A stretch of 30,359 nt of DNA from DATLAN01 sp035527455 (lineage in GTDB: Bacteria; Planctomycetota; Planctomycetia; Pirellulales; Thermoguttaceae), in the NCBI GenBank assembly GCA_035527455.1, contig DATLAN010000127.1, positions 1 through 30,359 of the forward strand, in the 5' to 3' direction. A program made the position numbers and the translations under genes. The notes under the pieces are model-generated. The model saw only the letters and a list, made by a program, of their open reading frames with translations, made no database searches and had not been told where the DNA came from. This document shows positions 8,392 to 16,601 of this stretch, piece after piece (position 1 is the stretch's first letter; every line of letters begins with the position of its first letter).

Positions 8392-8814
8392 TCGTCCGAG
8401 AGAAGGTGCGGCAGCCGTGCCGTGGAGTGCATGAACTGCGTTCTGCGGATATCACCGCCTCCGGCGCGTGTGGAGGAAATGAGCCGTTTCCCCATCCGCA
8501 TCGTTTGTGGTTCATCGCCAGGCAGTGGCGCGGCGAGCCGTTCGTCGGCCTGTGTACGATCAACGGCCGCGAGGCGTCGATCCAGTTCGTCACGGCCGGG
8601 GGCCTGCTCTTCGACACGCTGGAATTGAAGGCCCGCTCGGTGCCTTTCCCCTTTTTCCACGGGGTCCCGGAGGCACCGCCCGAAAAAGGGGACAGGCACC
8701 GTCGGCCGCCCGAAATAGCACCGAAAAACCGTACCTCGACGGAGCCAGTCCCCATTTTCGGGCTCCCGCACTTGCGGTTCGAGCTTCTGGAGTCCGACGT
8801 CGCCGTGCGCGGCG
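8392..8814. other. 423-base spacer with a possible protein remnant and palindromic repeats
   Basis: No intact gene is convincing here. The plus strand around 8500-8630 reads LWFIARQWRGEPFVG...REASIQFVTAGG, which looks protein-like but has no proper start or end, so it may be a decayed gene. The right half is a cluster of inverted repeats (see 8639-8766). The spacer separates two genes that converge: the ABC transporter and the DUF1559-like gene. Confidence 0.45.
8639..8766. repeat. REP-like inverted repeat cluster
   Basis: A 19-base inverted repeat with one mismatch: left arm 8639-8657 and right arm 8682-8700 (core AAAAAGGGGACAGGCACC). A second hairpin follows, GGAGCC at 8741-8746 with GGCTCC at 8761-8766, enclosing CAGTCCCCATTTTC. 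Arms of this type look like REP or MITE-like extragenic palindromes. No transposase is encoded nearby. Confidence 0.6.
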
Positions 8815-10359
8815 TCAGGGACTCTTTTCTTGCCCGGCGCGGGTGAACAGGGCGCGGAGGTCGCCGGGGTCCTGCGGCAGTCGGACGAAACGCGCGCTGC
8901 CGTCGCAGAACGTCGCGTTGAAGCCGCCGGGGAAAGGACCGCCGAGGCCCTTGGCCGGCTGGTCGGGATCGAACGGGAGATCCTCGGGCTGGGTCCAGAC
9001 GACGGTGTGCTCGTCGCTGACCTCCACCAGCAGGATCGTGTCGGCGTGGCTGTCCTTGATGTCTTCGAGCTTCGTTCCCTCGCGGCCGGAGAAGACGGTT
9101 TCCTCTCCAACCGGCGCCACGTAAGGGGTCATGCCCTCTTGCTCCAACTTGGAGCCGAACGAGCGATACACCGGCGGCACCCGCTCGATCAGCTTGCGGT
9201 TGTGCGGGCTGTCCCACGGCTCGTCGAGGTGAAACTGCTCGTAAAGCTCCTGCATTTCAAGATAGGGCAGCAGATGCACTCGCCAGCTTAGAAGTGGCTT
9301 GCCGTCTGCGTCGTAACTTGCCGCCGGCGGAAGGCTCTTCCGCACGGATTCGTATGCGGTCATGGCTATCGCAATTTGTCTGAGGTTGTTCTTGGACGCG
9401 TTCGATTGGGCCTGCTGACGGGCCTTTTCGAGGGGCGGTTTCAACGCGGAGAGCAACTTCGCAACGCCGCCGTTCTCTTCGCTGAGGGTGAGCGTCAGCC
9501 GGCTGCCCTGTAGATCGGGCACCAAGAGCTTCGAGATGGTCTCGAACGTGGGCAGTTCCTCTTGGACGTCTTCGATTCGACCGATCAGCCGGAGGATGCC
9601 GATCCACGTCTCTCTGAGCGCCGCGGCCGTTTGGGCATCCTCGGACTGCACCACCAACCGGAACGACGTCTTTGGGGGCCCGTCCACTCCGAGTGCCGCC
9701 CAGCGCACTCCCCGGGTGATGACGGTGCTCTTCCCGCCGCCGATCTCCTCGGGCAGGTCGGGCATCATTTCTTCGATCACGCGACGGGAGTACACCGGGG
9801 GTAGCAGCAGCACTTGAGCCGTCGTGTCGCCGGCCGCCTCCAGCGCCGCGGCAAGCTCCGGCCGGGGATCCGCCTTCATTTCTCTAAGCCGCTCCATCGT
9901 CGCACCGGTCGAGGCCACCAACAGGCCGCCGATTCGGTCGACCGCGTCGAAGGGCGTCTGGCCGAAGAGAAGTCGCATGGCCCGATCGTCGGTGTCATCG
10001 GGCAACGGCACGGCGAAGAACCCGATGGTCTCCCGGCGAAAGTCCATGTCGGCCAGACTCGCGACAATGTAGAGTTCGCGGCCGCCGGCCTCCAGAAACG
10101 CCGAGCGGACCATGTTGGCTTCGGCCTCGATCCGTTGGGTCTGCTTTCGCACCTCGGGGATCCACTGCGCCACCTCGTCGAGCAGCGCGGCGATCTTCAC
10201 CCGCTGCACGTCGAGCCGCACGACCAGGACGGTTTGCTCGTCGAGAAGCGGGGCGACGGTCTTCGCCCGGGCGGCCGGGTCGAAGGTCTCCTGGGCCGCG
10301 AGTGCGCGGGGGATTCCGATCAGGGTCAACAGGAGTGTGGTGCGAATTGTGGATCGCAT
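8815..10359 (-). CDS. Exported protein with DUF1559-like C-terminal domain
   Basis: A 514-residue protein, last gene of the minus-strand sigma-factor operon. The start is set at 10359, giving the signal peptide MRSTIRTTLLLTLIGIPRALA, with AAAAAGGAAA just upstream as ribosome site; an in-frame start at 10416 would overlap the preceding gene and lacks a signal sequence. The N-terminal two thirds have no motif I can name. From about residue 316 the sequence matches the DUF1559 pattern of planctomycetes: NNLRQIAIAMTAYES..LPPAASYDADGKPLLSWRVHLLPYLE, and near the end FPGGFNATFCDGSARFV. Unlike classic DUF1559 proteins it has no N-terminal prepilin-like methylation helix, so this is a fusion or variant. 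Location is probably extracytoplasmic. Function unknown. Confidence 0.8.
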   Translation of the reverse strand: MRSTIRTTLLLTLIGIPRALAAQETFDPAARAKTVAPLLDEQTVLVVRLDVQRVKIAALLDEVAQWIPEVRKQTQRIEAEANMVRSAFLEAGGRELYIVASLADMDFRRETIGFFAVPLPDDTDDRAMRLLFGQTPFDAVDRIGGLLVASTGATMERLREMKADPRPELAAALEAAGDTTAQVLLLPPVYSRRVIEEMMPDLPEEIGGGKSTVITRGVRWAALGVDGPPKTSFRLVVQSEDAQTAAALRETWIGILRLIGRIEDVQEELPTFETISKLLVPDLQGSRLTLTLSEENGGVAKLLSALKPPLEKARQQAQSNASKNNLRQIAIAMTAYESVRKSLPPAASYDADGKPLLSWRVHLLPYLEMQELYEQFHLDEPWDSPHNRKLIERVPPVYRSFGSKLEQEGMTPYVAPVGEETVFSGREGTKLEDIKDSHADTILLVEVSDEHTVVWTQPEDLPFDPDQPAKGLGGPFPGGFNATFCDGSARFVRLPQDPGDLRALFTRAGQEKSP

Positions 10360-10412
10360 GGTTGGTTTCCTTTTTGGTGGATTCTTCGAGGCGAAGCCGC
10401 AAGCGGCTGGGG

Positions 10413-11870
10413 TCATTTGGCGAACGTGATTTCGAAGCGGAGTCCGTAGCGCTTTTGTGATCTGTTGGGCGGGGCCGGCGACTCCAGTACGGCCGTGTCG
10501 CCCTCGAGTGCGTATCGAAACGGCTTGCCGTGGACCGGATCGATGGGCACGGGCACTTCGGTCACGTCGCCGAGCGTGGGGGGCAGTTTGCCGTCATGGG
10601 CGGCGCCGTAGATCCGCAGCGCTTCGATGGTCCTCAGTGCGGCAATCTGGCGATCGTTGCGCGCCACGGCCAAGTCGACCGCTCCCACGGCCGGCAACAA
10701 GAGACTGGCGACCGGGAAGACCTCGCGCCGATGGGCCTCGGCCCCCAATCGGCCTTCCGCCTCTTGCAGACCGACGTGGGCTTCCCAGTACGGCACGAAG
10801 AACCACTTGAACGTCGCGTCGCGGAACTCGTTGTACGTGTCCAGCGAATAGATCGCCACGACCTGGGCGACCGGCATGGCGTCGACCTCCTCGGCCGAGC
10901 GGCCTTGGTCGATCAGGTACTGCCGAGCCATCGGATAGCCCCGGATGGCCAAACCGGTCAGCAGCAGGCGAGCCTGCCACTTCGGCGTTCGGCTGCCCAT
11001 CCCGAATTCGACGATTCGCTCGGAAAGGTCGTCGACGAACTCGTCCCAGTATTCCCGGCCGTGGCGCGTGTCGTCGAGTTCTCGGACCTGGGGAAACGAC
11101 AGGTAGATCATGTTCATCTCCGTTTCGGCCGCTTTGCGCATGTCGATCATCGGTCGGGGAAGCGACGTCAAGGCCCAATACAGGTTGGGAGCCCCGGGTT
11201 GCTGGATCAGTTCCTGCACTCGTTCCGACATGATATCGCACACGGCAATGCCGACCAGGCCGTTGACCAGCGTGGGCCCTTCGGCGATGTGTCGGCCCAT
11301 GCTGTAGCCGGTCTGGAGGGTGCGGATGGCCTCGTCGAAACGTCCCTCCGCGATTTGCAGCCCGGCTAGCAGGGCCAACAGCCGCGCGAAGCTGCGGATA
11401 CGCTGGACCTCCGGCAGCAGCATCGAGACGAAGTCGCGTTCCTCGAAGGGCAGTTGCCAGTCGCAATCCTTTCGTCGTGCTGCCAGGTCGAGGTCATCCA
11501 GCATCTGTTCATATCGAGCGAGAAAGTCCTTGACCTCCTCGCGGGGAAAATCCGCCAGGGGCACATCCAGCCAATCAACCGCCTTGTCCTCGGCTTGGTG
11601 CCAGTCTTCGAAGTACTGCATCATCGCGATCTTGTTGTACATGATCGCGGCGTTGCCCGGGCGGCGATCGAGCAGCGGCGGCAGAAGCTGATACTTCAGC
11701 GCTTGGCGCGGCTCGCCGGCCGGTTGCAGCACGAGCCGTACGGTGGCGGGCTGGTCTTCCTCGGTCGATTTCCCGGTCCCAGCGGTCCGGCTGAGCGGGG
11801 TCTGACCTGCCACAAGGGATGGCCCAAGGAGCGTCGAGATACATAAGGCAGCCGGCAAGATATGTCTCAT
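10413..11870 (-). CDS. Exported protein of unknown function in the ECF sigma operon
   Basis: A 485-residue protein that I do not recognise. It begins with a clear signal peptide (MRHILPAALCISTLLGPSLVAGQ), so it is exported. The mature part is helical with many Leu/Ala/Arg residues, for example a region near residues 160-190 (SFARLLALLAGLQIAEGRFDEAIRTLQTG) that resembles a tetratricopeptide-like helix pair. Near the C-terminus IAALRTIEALRIYGAAHDGKLPPTLGDV resembles the segment seen in other planctomycete exported proteins that carry pseudopilin-like tails. It overlaps the upstream anti-sigma gene by 4 bases (ATGA), so it is translationally coupled, and the DUF1559-like gene follows 53 bases downstream. 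It may be an envelope component controlled by the sigma factor. Confidence 0.75.
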   Translation of the reverse strand: MRHILPAALCISTLLGPSLVAGQTPLSRTAGTGKSTEEDQPATVRLVLQPAGEPRQALKYQLLPPLLDRRPGNAAIMYNKIAMMQYFEDWHQAEDKAVDWLDVPLADFPREEVKDFLARYEQMLDDLDLAARRKDCDWQLPFEERDFVSMLLPEVQRIRSFARLLALLAGLQIAEGRFDEAIRTLQTGYSMGRHIAEGPTLVNGLVGIAVCDIMSERVQELIQQPGAPNLYWALTSLPRPMIDMRKAAETEMNMIYLSFPQVRELDDTRHGREYWDEFVDDLSERIVEFGMGSRTPKWQARLLLTGLAIRGYPMARQYLIDQGRSAEEVDAMPVAQVVAIYSLDTYNEFRDATFKWFFVPYWEAHVGLQEAEGRLGAEAHRREVFPVASLLLPAVGAVDLAVARNDRQIAALRTIEALRIYGAAHDGKLPPTLGDVTEVPVPIDPVHGKPFRYALEGDTAVLESPAPPNRSQKRYGLRFEITFAK

Positions 11871-12541
11871 GAGTCGGTTCTCCGATGGAATAGGAGGTTT
11901 GAGCGTAACCAGGAGGGCGCCGGGGCTTCCGGCGGCGGCCCGCCGAGCAGATCGGCGCGCAACTCCCGATAAGATACGGCAGCGGGCGTCTTGCCCGGCG
12001 GCCCGGCCGGCGACGCGTATTCAGGCGAGGGCAGTCCCCGCACGAGGATCTCCTCGAACGTGCGAGGATACAGCGGCAGATCGAGCAAACGGCCCCCGGC
12101 AGAACCTCGCCAGTCGCCCAGCCCCCACGAGACCAGAAAACGCTCTCGGCTCGGCGGGGAGTCGGGCTCGTGCGGGCCGGCGGGTACCTGCAGTGATTCC
12201 GCTTTGACGGGCTCGACTTGGCGTTCCCGGTCGGTTTTCACGTCTTTGGGAACGGGCCGCTCGACGGGCACTTCCACGATGCGCTCGACGACTGGCGGAT
12301 CGCCTTGCCAGAGCAACGCCACCAACAGACCGGCGGCGGTGGCGGTCATCGTGGCCGTGGCGGCCGGCCAGGCCCATCTTCCAAACGGCCGGCGTTGCGT
12401 TGCCGGCGAAGGAGCCACGGAAGCTTGGCCCGCCAGGAACATCAGACGTTCCCGGTCCAATCGATCGGTTCGCGGCACCAGCGACGCCAATCGGGCCTCG
12501 ATCGCCTTGAGGTCTAGCGCGTGTTGTTCTTCTTGGGACAT
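11867..12541 (-). CDS. Membrane-anchored probable anti-sigma factor
   Basis: A 224-residue protein encoded directly after the ECF sigma factor, with a 28-base overlap. It has a cytoplasmic N-terminus of about 55 residues (MSQEEQHALDLKAIEARLASL), one membrane helix (about residues 56-78, WAWPAATATMTATAAGLLVALLW) and a Pro-rich periplasmic tail. This topology and position are typical of ECF anti-sigma factors. There is no HxxxCxxC zinc motif, so it is not of the ZAS class. The start at 12541 is chosen because the sequence upstream in the same frame is a shadow of the sigma gene and lacks family character. Function is inferred from position and topology; it could be an unrelated membrane protein. 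Confidence 0.6.
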   Translation of the reverse strand: MSQEEQHALDLKAIEARLASLVPRTDRLDRERLMFLAGQASVAPSPATQRRPFGRWAWPAATATMTATAAGLLVALLWQGDPPVVERIVEVPVERPVPKDVKTDRERQVEPVKAESLQVPAGPHEPDSPPSRERFLVSWGLGDWRGSAGGRLLDLPLYPRTFEEILVRGLPSPEYASPAGPPGKTPAAVSYRELRADLLGGPPPEAPAPSWLRSNLLFHRRTDS

Positions 12542-13017
12542 GCGACACCTAACCTTTCTCGTAGAGCCGACAGGCCGGCGTGGTAATGCCGGTGGGCGGA
12601 GCTGGTCGAGGATCCGGTCAACTCGGCAATCTCTTCGAAAGAAAGCCCACCCCAAAGCCGCGCCACGATGGTTTCGCGCTGTTCGATAGGCAACCCTTTC
12701 AGCGCCGCGGTCGCCGCATCGGCGTCCAATCGCTCGTCGTGCGCGCCTTCGAACCACGCTTCGTTGCACCCGGCGGCTGCGGTCTCATGGTGCTTGCGAC
12801 GTCGAGCACCGCGCGAGGCGCTCACGGCACCGTTGCGTACCACCCGATAAAGCCATCCGACGACGTTCTCCGGCACTCTGGTCTGCCGAACCAGGCTCAG
12901 CAGCGCCTCCTGCACCACGTCTTCCGGCGTGTCGCACCATTGTCGGGCGTAGAGGACCAGCGCGGCACCATGCCGGTCCAGCAGCCGGGTCAACAGGTGT
13001 ACACCGATGGCACTCAT
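12514..13017 (-). CDS. ECF-type RNA polymerase sigma factor
   Basis: A 167-residue sigma-70 family protein of the ECF group. Region 2 is DTPEDVVQEALLSLVRQ..VPENVVGWLYRVVRNGAVSASR (about residues 28-70), and region 4 is LPIEQRETIVARLWGGLSFEEIAELTGSSTSSAHRHYHAGLSALRERL (about 109-156). The ATG at 13017 has AGCGGA just upstream; an ATG at 13068 would add 17 residues with no family support and is less likely. It leads an operon of four minus-strand genes with overlaps or short gaps throughout, and would be held inactive by the next gene product. The target genes probably include its own operon, which is inferred from normal ECF autoregulation. Confidence 0.85.
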   Translation of the reverse strand: MSAIGVHLLTRLLDRHGAALVLYARQWCDTPEDVVQEALLSLVRQTRVPENVVGWLYRVVRNGAVSASRGARRRKHHETAAAGCNEAWFEGAHDERLDADAATAALKGLPIEQRETIVARLWGGLSFEEIAELTGSSTSSAHRHYHAGLSALRERLGVACPKKNNTR

Positions 13018-13670
13018 TCCGCTCTTCTGGTTGGGGCTTCCATGATCAAGACGCCTGCGGGAAGACATTTTCCCACAAGAAGCCACCGATGGCTGAAAAA
13101 AACCGCCCAAGACCCCAATGGGGTATCATGCACCACCCTGATCTGTGCCCTTTGCCTTCCGCCAAGCCCGCCGGCGAGGACCGTTTTCCTGACCGGTTTC
13201 GGCAGTCTGCACGCGATACGGCGACGTAAGTCGCCATTTTACAGTAGGTTGTGCTGTTCCCGGAGGTTTCCGACCCGGGTCGAATAGCACCCTGGATCCA
13301 GGGCAGGGGGTTGAATAATTCCGGCGTTCAGGTTATTAAGGATATTTAGGGAATGGTTAGCGGTCAGCCTGCCGGAGGGATAGCCTGGGGGGTTCTCGGG
13401 AGGTTTTCCATTGGAATCGGCGGTTGACTCCAGGTTAAGATAGAAGGTCTGGTATCCCAGGGTCCACTACCGGGGCGCGCCATCGAGGGCGTGCCATCGG
13501 ATTCGACAGGCGGATTTCCCGAACGTCGATTTGCGGCGGAACAGAGTTAGTATGGATGCTCACTGCGGCAGGACCGTAGCATTTGCCCGTTAAGGCGTGT
13601 CCGGCAAGCGGCTGGTGCGCGTTTCGTGCATACGGTCCGGCGACCGTGGGCGCAGGGTGAGGCGATTGAA
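13018..13670. other. 650-base divergent spacer with palindromes
   Basis: No supported gene lies here. The spacer separates the minus-strand sigma operon from the plus-strand VTC operon and must hold both promoters. Three perfect palindromic features are clustered: a hairpin GGCGAC-GTAA-GTCGCC at 13220-13235 followed by ATTTTA, CGACCCGGGTCG at 13271-13282, and CCCTGGATCCAGGG at 13290-13303. I could not pick out a convincing promoter on either strand. Confidence 0.5.
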
Positions 13671-14453
13671 ATGTCGTTTCGACACAAGCTTCAAGCCAGC
13701 CGGTTCGAGTTGAAATACCTGGTTGACGAGCGACGCACGGCGGCGATTCGCGATTTCCTTCGGAGTCATCTCGTTCTCGACGAATACCACAGGCCGGAGT
13801 GCGCCAATCAGTACCAGATCTCCAGCCTGTACCTGGACAACCCGGGTTTGGAGTTGTACAAGCAAACGGTCCACGGGATCAAGAACCGTTTCAAACTCCG
13901 TATCCGTTTCTACGACGACGACCCGAACGGCCCCGCGTTCCTCGAAATCAAGCGCCGGATTACGGACGTGATTCGCAAGGAGCGAGCGATGGTGACGCGG
14001 GAAGCCGTTTTGCGGTTGCTTGCCGGGCGTCGACTCGACGAGTCGTGTCTGGTGCAGCGCAACGGCAATCCGAAATCCGGCGCCGCGCTGCAGAACTTCT
14101 GCAACCTTTGCGACGAGATCGGCGCCCGCGGCTGCATCTACGTGTCGTATTGGCGCGAGGCTTACGTTTCCGCGTTCAGCGATCAGATCCGGGTGACGTT
14201 CGATTTCCAACTGATGGGCACGCCCTACGTCCAGGGCAGCCCGTTGACCCTGCCTGTCGCGGGAGACCGGCCGGATCCGGGAGGAACGATCCTGGAGATA
14301 AAGTTCACCGACCGGTTTCCGGGCTGGATGCGCGAGATGGCCCAGGCCTTCGATCTGCAACGGACCTCGGTGCCGAAATACGTCCTGTGTATCGACAAGA
14401 TGGGGATCAAGCCCGGCCGCCCGTTTCAGACGCAGTTGGGAATGGTGCGATGA
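13671..14453 (+). CDS. VTC-domain (polyphosphate polymerase-like) protein
   Basis: A 260-residue protein with the VTC domain of the triphosphate tunnel metalloenzyme superfamily. In yeast Vtc4 this domain makes polyphosphate from ATP. Family features are RFELKYLVDERR (residues 10-21), QISSLYLDN (about 46-54), KNRFKLRIRFYDDD..AFLEIKRRI (about 69-92), VIRKERAMV and the closing GTILEIKFTDRFPGWM..VPKYVLCIDK (about 204-244). These give the alternating basic and acidic tunnel residues. The ATG at 13671 is preferred over a GTG at 13626 because GGTGAGGCG lies just upstream and the family homology begins right after it. It overlaps the next gene by 4 bases (ATGA). Bacterial VTC proteins often pair with DUF4956 membrane proteins, as here. 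Confidence 0.85.
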   Translation: MSFRHKLQASRFELKYLVDERRTAAIRDFLRSHLVLDEYHRPECANQYQISSLYLDNPGLELYKQTVHGIKNRFKLRIRFYDDDPNGPAFLEIKRRITDVIRKERAMVTREAVLRLLAGRRLDESCLVQRNGNPKSGAALQNFCNLCDEIGARGCIYVSYWREAYVSAFSDQIRVTFDFQLMGTPYVQGSPLTLPVAGDRPDPGGTILEIKFTDRFPGWMREMAQAFDLQRTSVPKYVLCIDKMGIKPGRPFQTQLGMVR

Positions 14454-15145
14454 ACGACTTCGTCAACACGTTGTTCCAGAGCGACTACGGTACCATGCCG
14501 GGCGGCGTGGGAACGGCGCTGTTCACGTTGCTATTCGCGTTCGTCGTCGGCCAATTCGTCGGCTGGATCTACATGTGGACCCACAAGGGGCTCTCCTATT
14601 CCCAGACCTTCGTCGCCTCGCTGGTGGCCATTCCGGTGATCGTTGCCATGATGATGATGCTGATGGCCGGCAGCATCGCCTTCGCGTTCGGCCTGCTGGC
14701 CGTCTTCGCCGTCGTCCGTTTCCGCAACGTGTTGAAGGACACCCGGGATACGACCTTCATCCTCTGGGCCATCATGGAGGGATTGGGGATCGGCACCCTG
14801 CGATACTCGACGGCCCTGATCGCCGCCGCCGGAATCGGGCTGGTGCTGGTCTATCTGCGAGTCACCTCGTTCGGCAGCCGGCACCGCTACGACGCCGTGC
14901 TCACGCTCCAATTGACCGGCGACCTGGTCAGCGGGGTGGCAAAGCTGAAGGAGATTCTCCGGCGTCACAGTTCCCGGGTGCGGCTGACCAGCGAAAGAAA
15001 ACTGACCGACGAGGGGCTGGACCTCTCGTACCGCCTGCTGCTGCGCGATCCGGCCCGCTACGACGAATTGCAGTGGGCGCTGAAACAAACCGAGGGTTTC
15101 CAGAGCGTGTCGCTCTTTTTGCGTGAAGACGAATCGGAAATCTGA
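14450..15145 (+). CDS. DUF4956 integral membrane protein
   Basis: A 231-residue membrane protein of the DUF4956 family. There are about four hydrophobic helices: GTALFTLLFAFVVGQFVGWIY (about residues 21-41), VASLVAIPVIVAMMMMLMAG (about 55-74), SIAFAFGLLAVFAVV (about 75-89) and YSTALIAAAGIGLVLVYLRV (about 119-138). The conserved block RFRNVLKDTRDTTFILWAIMEGLGIGT lies between the last two. The C-terminal 95 residues form a soluble ferredoxin-like-looking domain (LTGDLVSGVAKLKEILRRHSSRVRL). The start codon overlaps the VTC stop, so the two are translationally coupled. Biochemical function is unknown; the recurring pairing with VTC suggests a membrane partner for polyphosphate or a related polymer. 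Confidence 0.85.
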   Translation: MNDFVNTLFQSDYGTMPGGVGTALFTLLFAFVVGQFVGWIYMWTHKGLSYSQTFVASLVAIPVIVAMMMMLMAGSIAFAFGLLAVFAVVRFRNVLKDTRDTTFILWAIMEGLGIGTLRYSTALIAAAGIGLVLVYLRVTSFGSRHRYDAVLTLQLTGDLVSGVAKLKEILRRHSSRVRLTSERKLTDEGLDLSYRLLLRDPARYDELQWALKQTEGFQSVSLFLREDESEI

Positions 15146-15148
15146 CTC

Positions 15149-16345
15149 ATGCCCAGCACCAACCGAATCCGAACGCCGTGGCGGCACAAGCTGCGCCGCT
15201 TCTCGCAGAGCGTGATGCCGGTGCTGTGTTTCCTCGTCTGCCTGGCGGTGCTGTTGTGGTTCTGGAATCGACAAGGGCAAGTGTCCAATGCGGTGGGGGC
15301 CGTCGAACCTGTGCGCCTTGACATCGCGGCGCTTACCGATGGGACACTGCTGCCGTTGCAGGAGTTGCCCAACGGAGAGTGGCAGCTTCTAGACGTCGTG
15401 CGGAAGAACGAAGTGATTGCCCGGTTGGACGACCGGGCCGCTCGGGAGGCGGTACAAGCCCTCCGCCAGGAAGTGGTCAGCCTCGAGAAAGAACTGGACG
15501 CCACCGAGGCGCAGGCCATGTCGGACGAATATGACCGCCGGCACGACCATCACCGCCACGCCACGGAGCTGGCCTGCCAGATCGAGCGATACCGTCTGGA
15601 AGTGCTCAATCGCAGGGCTCTGATTGAGGAAAATCGCATTGAGGTGCAGCGGATCGGCGCTTTGCTCGAGTATCTCGAACCGCTCGGCGGTACACCCGGC
15701 GACGTCGCCTTGCAGATAGCCGACTACCAACTGCAACACGACTTGGCCGCCAAACGGTTCGAGGAAAACACCACGGCCTTCCACGAGGCTCAAGAACAGT
15801 GGAAGGCGGCGGTGCAGCGTCAGAAGACGAATCCTCCAGTTGAAACGCCCGACACGGACATGCTGCTTGCGCCAATCCGGGCGTCGATCGGCGCGCAGGA
15901 AGCCCTGATTCGCGAACTCGAAGCAGAAATCGACGCACTGGAAATCCGCGCTCCGGTCAACGGCTCGATTTGCGCCATCTACTACCGGCCGGGCCAACAC
16001 GTTAGGGCCGGAGAGCCGATCCTGACGATCGCCGCCGATACCGACCGGAAGTACGTCATGAGCTACATTCCCCGCGAGCAGTATTTCCGTCCGACTATCG
16101 GAATGACGGTGGATGTACGCGTTCGTGCCCCCGGCAGCCTGCCCGTGACGGCAGAGGTCGACCAAGTGGGATCACAAATCGAGCCTCTACCCCTTCATCT
16201 GGTCCGCGATCCAACTCGGAGTCCCAATATGCCCGAGTGGGGACTCCCCGTTCGTATCCTCTTACCCAGCGGGTTCGACGTTCGTCCCGGCGAACTGGTC
16301 GACATCTCCTTCAAGCCTTCGGCGACCAGCCATCAGGAAAACTGA
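15149..16345 (+). CDS. HlyD-like membrane fusion/adaptor protein
   Basis: A 398-residue protein with one N-terminal membrane helix (about residues 23-42, MPVLCFLVCLAVLLWFWNRQ) and a periplasmic adaptor layout. It has a first half-lipoyl segment (KNEVIARLDDRAAREAV), a long coiled coil (about 95-265, rich in Glu/Gln/Arg) and a second lipoyl half with the beta-barrel start IDALEIRAPVNGSICAIYYRPGQHVRAGEPILTI (about 262-295). It begins 3 bases after the DUF4956 stop, so it is in the same operon. HlyD-type adaptors link an inner-membrane transporter to the outer membrane. No transporter ATPase is in this operon, so the DUF4956 protein or a distant system would be the partner. This context is unusual. 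Confidence 0.8.
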   Translation: MPSTNRIRTPWRHKLRRFSQSVMPVLCFLVCLAVLLWFWNRQGQVSNAVGAVEPVRLDIAALTDGTLLPLQELPNGEWQLLDVVRKNEVIARLDDRAAREAVQALRQEVVSLEKELDATEAQAMSDEYDRRHDHHRHATELACQIERYRLEVLNRRALIEENRIEVQRIGALLEYLEPLGGTPGDVALQIADYQLQHDLAAKRFEENTTAFHEAQEQWKAAVQRQKTNPPVETPDTDMLLAPIRASIGAQEALIRELEAEIDALEIRAPVNGSICAIYYRPGQHVRAGEPILTIAADTDRKYVMSYIPREQYFRPTIGMTVDVRVRAPGSLPVTAEVDQVGSQIEPLPLHLVRDPTRSPNMPEWGLPVRILLPSGFDVRPGELVDISFKPSATSHQEN

Positions 16346-16367
16346 GAGCCCGTGAGGGATACCACGA

Positions 16368-16601
16368 ATGCCCATCTACGAGTACGTTTGCCAAGCCTGC
16401 GGTCGCGAGTTCGAGGAATTGCTCCGCGGCGACGAGAAGCCCGCTTGTCCCTCTTGCGGAAAACGGCGGCTGAAGCAGCAGTTCAGCGTGGCGGCGGCCC
16501 ATGCCGAGGGGTCTCAGCCCTCCTGTCCCGCGCGGGAAACCGGGGCGTGCGGCGTATCGAACTGCGCGGCCGGCGGCTGCGGGCTGGCCCATCTGACGTA
16601 G
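16368..16601 (+). CDS. FmdB-type zinc ribbon protein
   Basis: A 77-residue protein of the FmdB/CxxC_CxxC_SSSS zinc ribbon family. The start MPIYEYVCQACGREFEELLRGDEKPACPSCGKRRLKQQFS contains the two CxxC knuckles, at Cys9/Cys12 and Cys28/Cys31 approximately, that bind one zinc ion. The tail is Cys/Gly/Ala-rich (CGVSNCAAGGCGLAH). It follows the HlyD-like gene by 22 bases and may be the operon's last gene. Family members are small putative regulatory proteins of unproven role. Its TAG stop at 16599-16601 lies inside the first copy of a palindromic repeat, so repeat insertion seems to have fixed the present C-terminus. Confidence 0.85.
   Translation: MPIYEYVCQACGREFEELLRGDEKPACPSCGKRRLKQQFSVAAAHAEGSQPSCPARETGACGVSNCAAGGCGLAHLT

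Noticed and set aside
13046..13237. Small minus-strand open frame of 63 residues in the divergent spacer
   Set aside because: No family resemblance, overlaps the upstream region of the sigma gene, and has no clear ribosome site.
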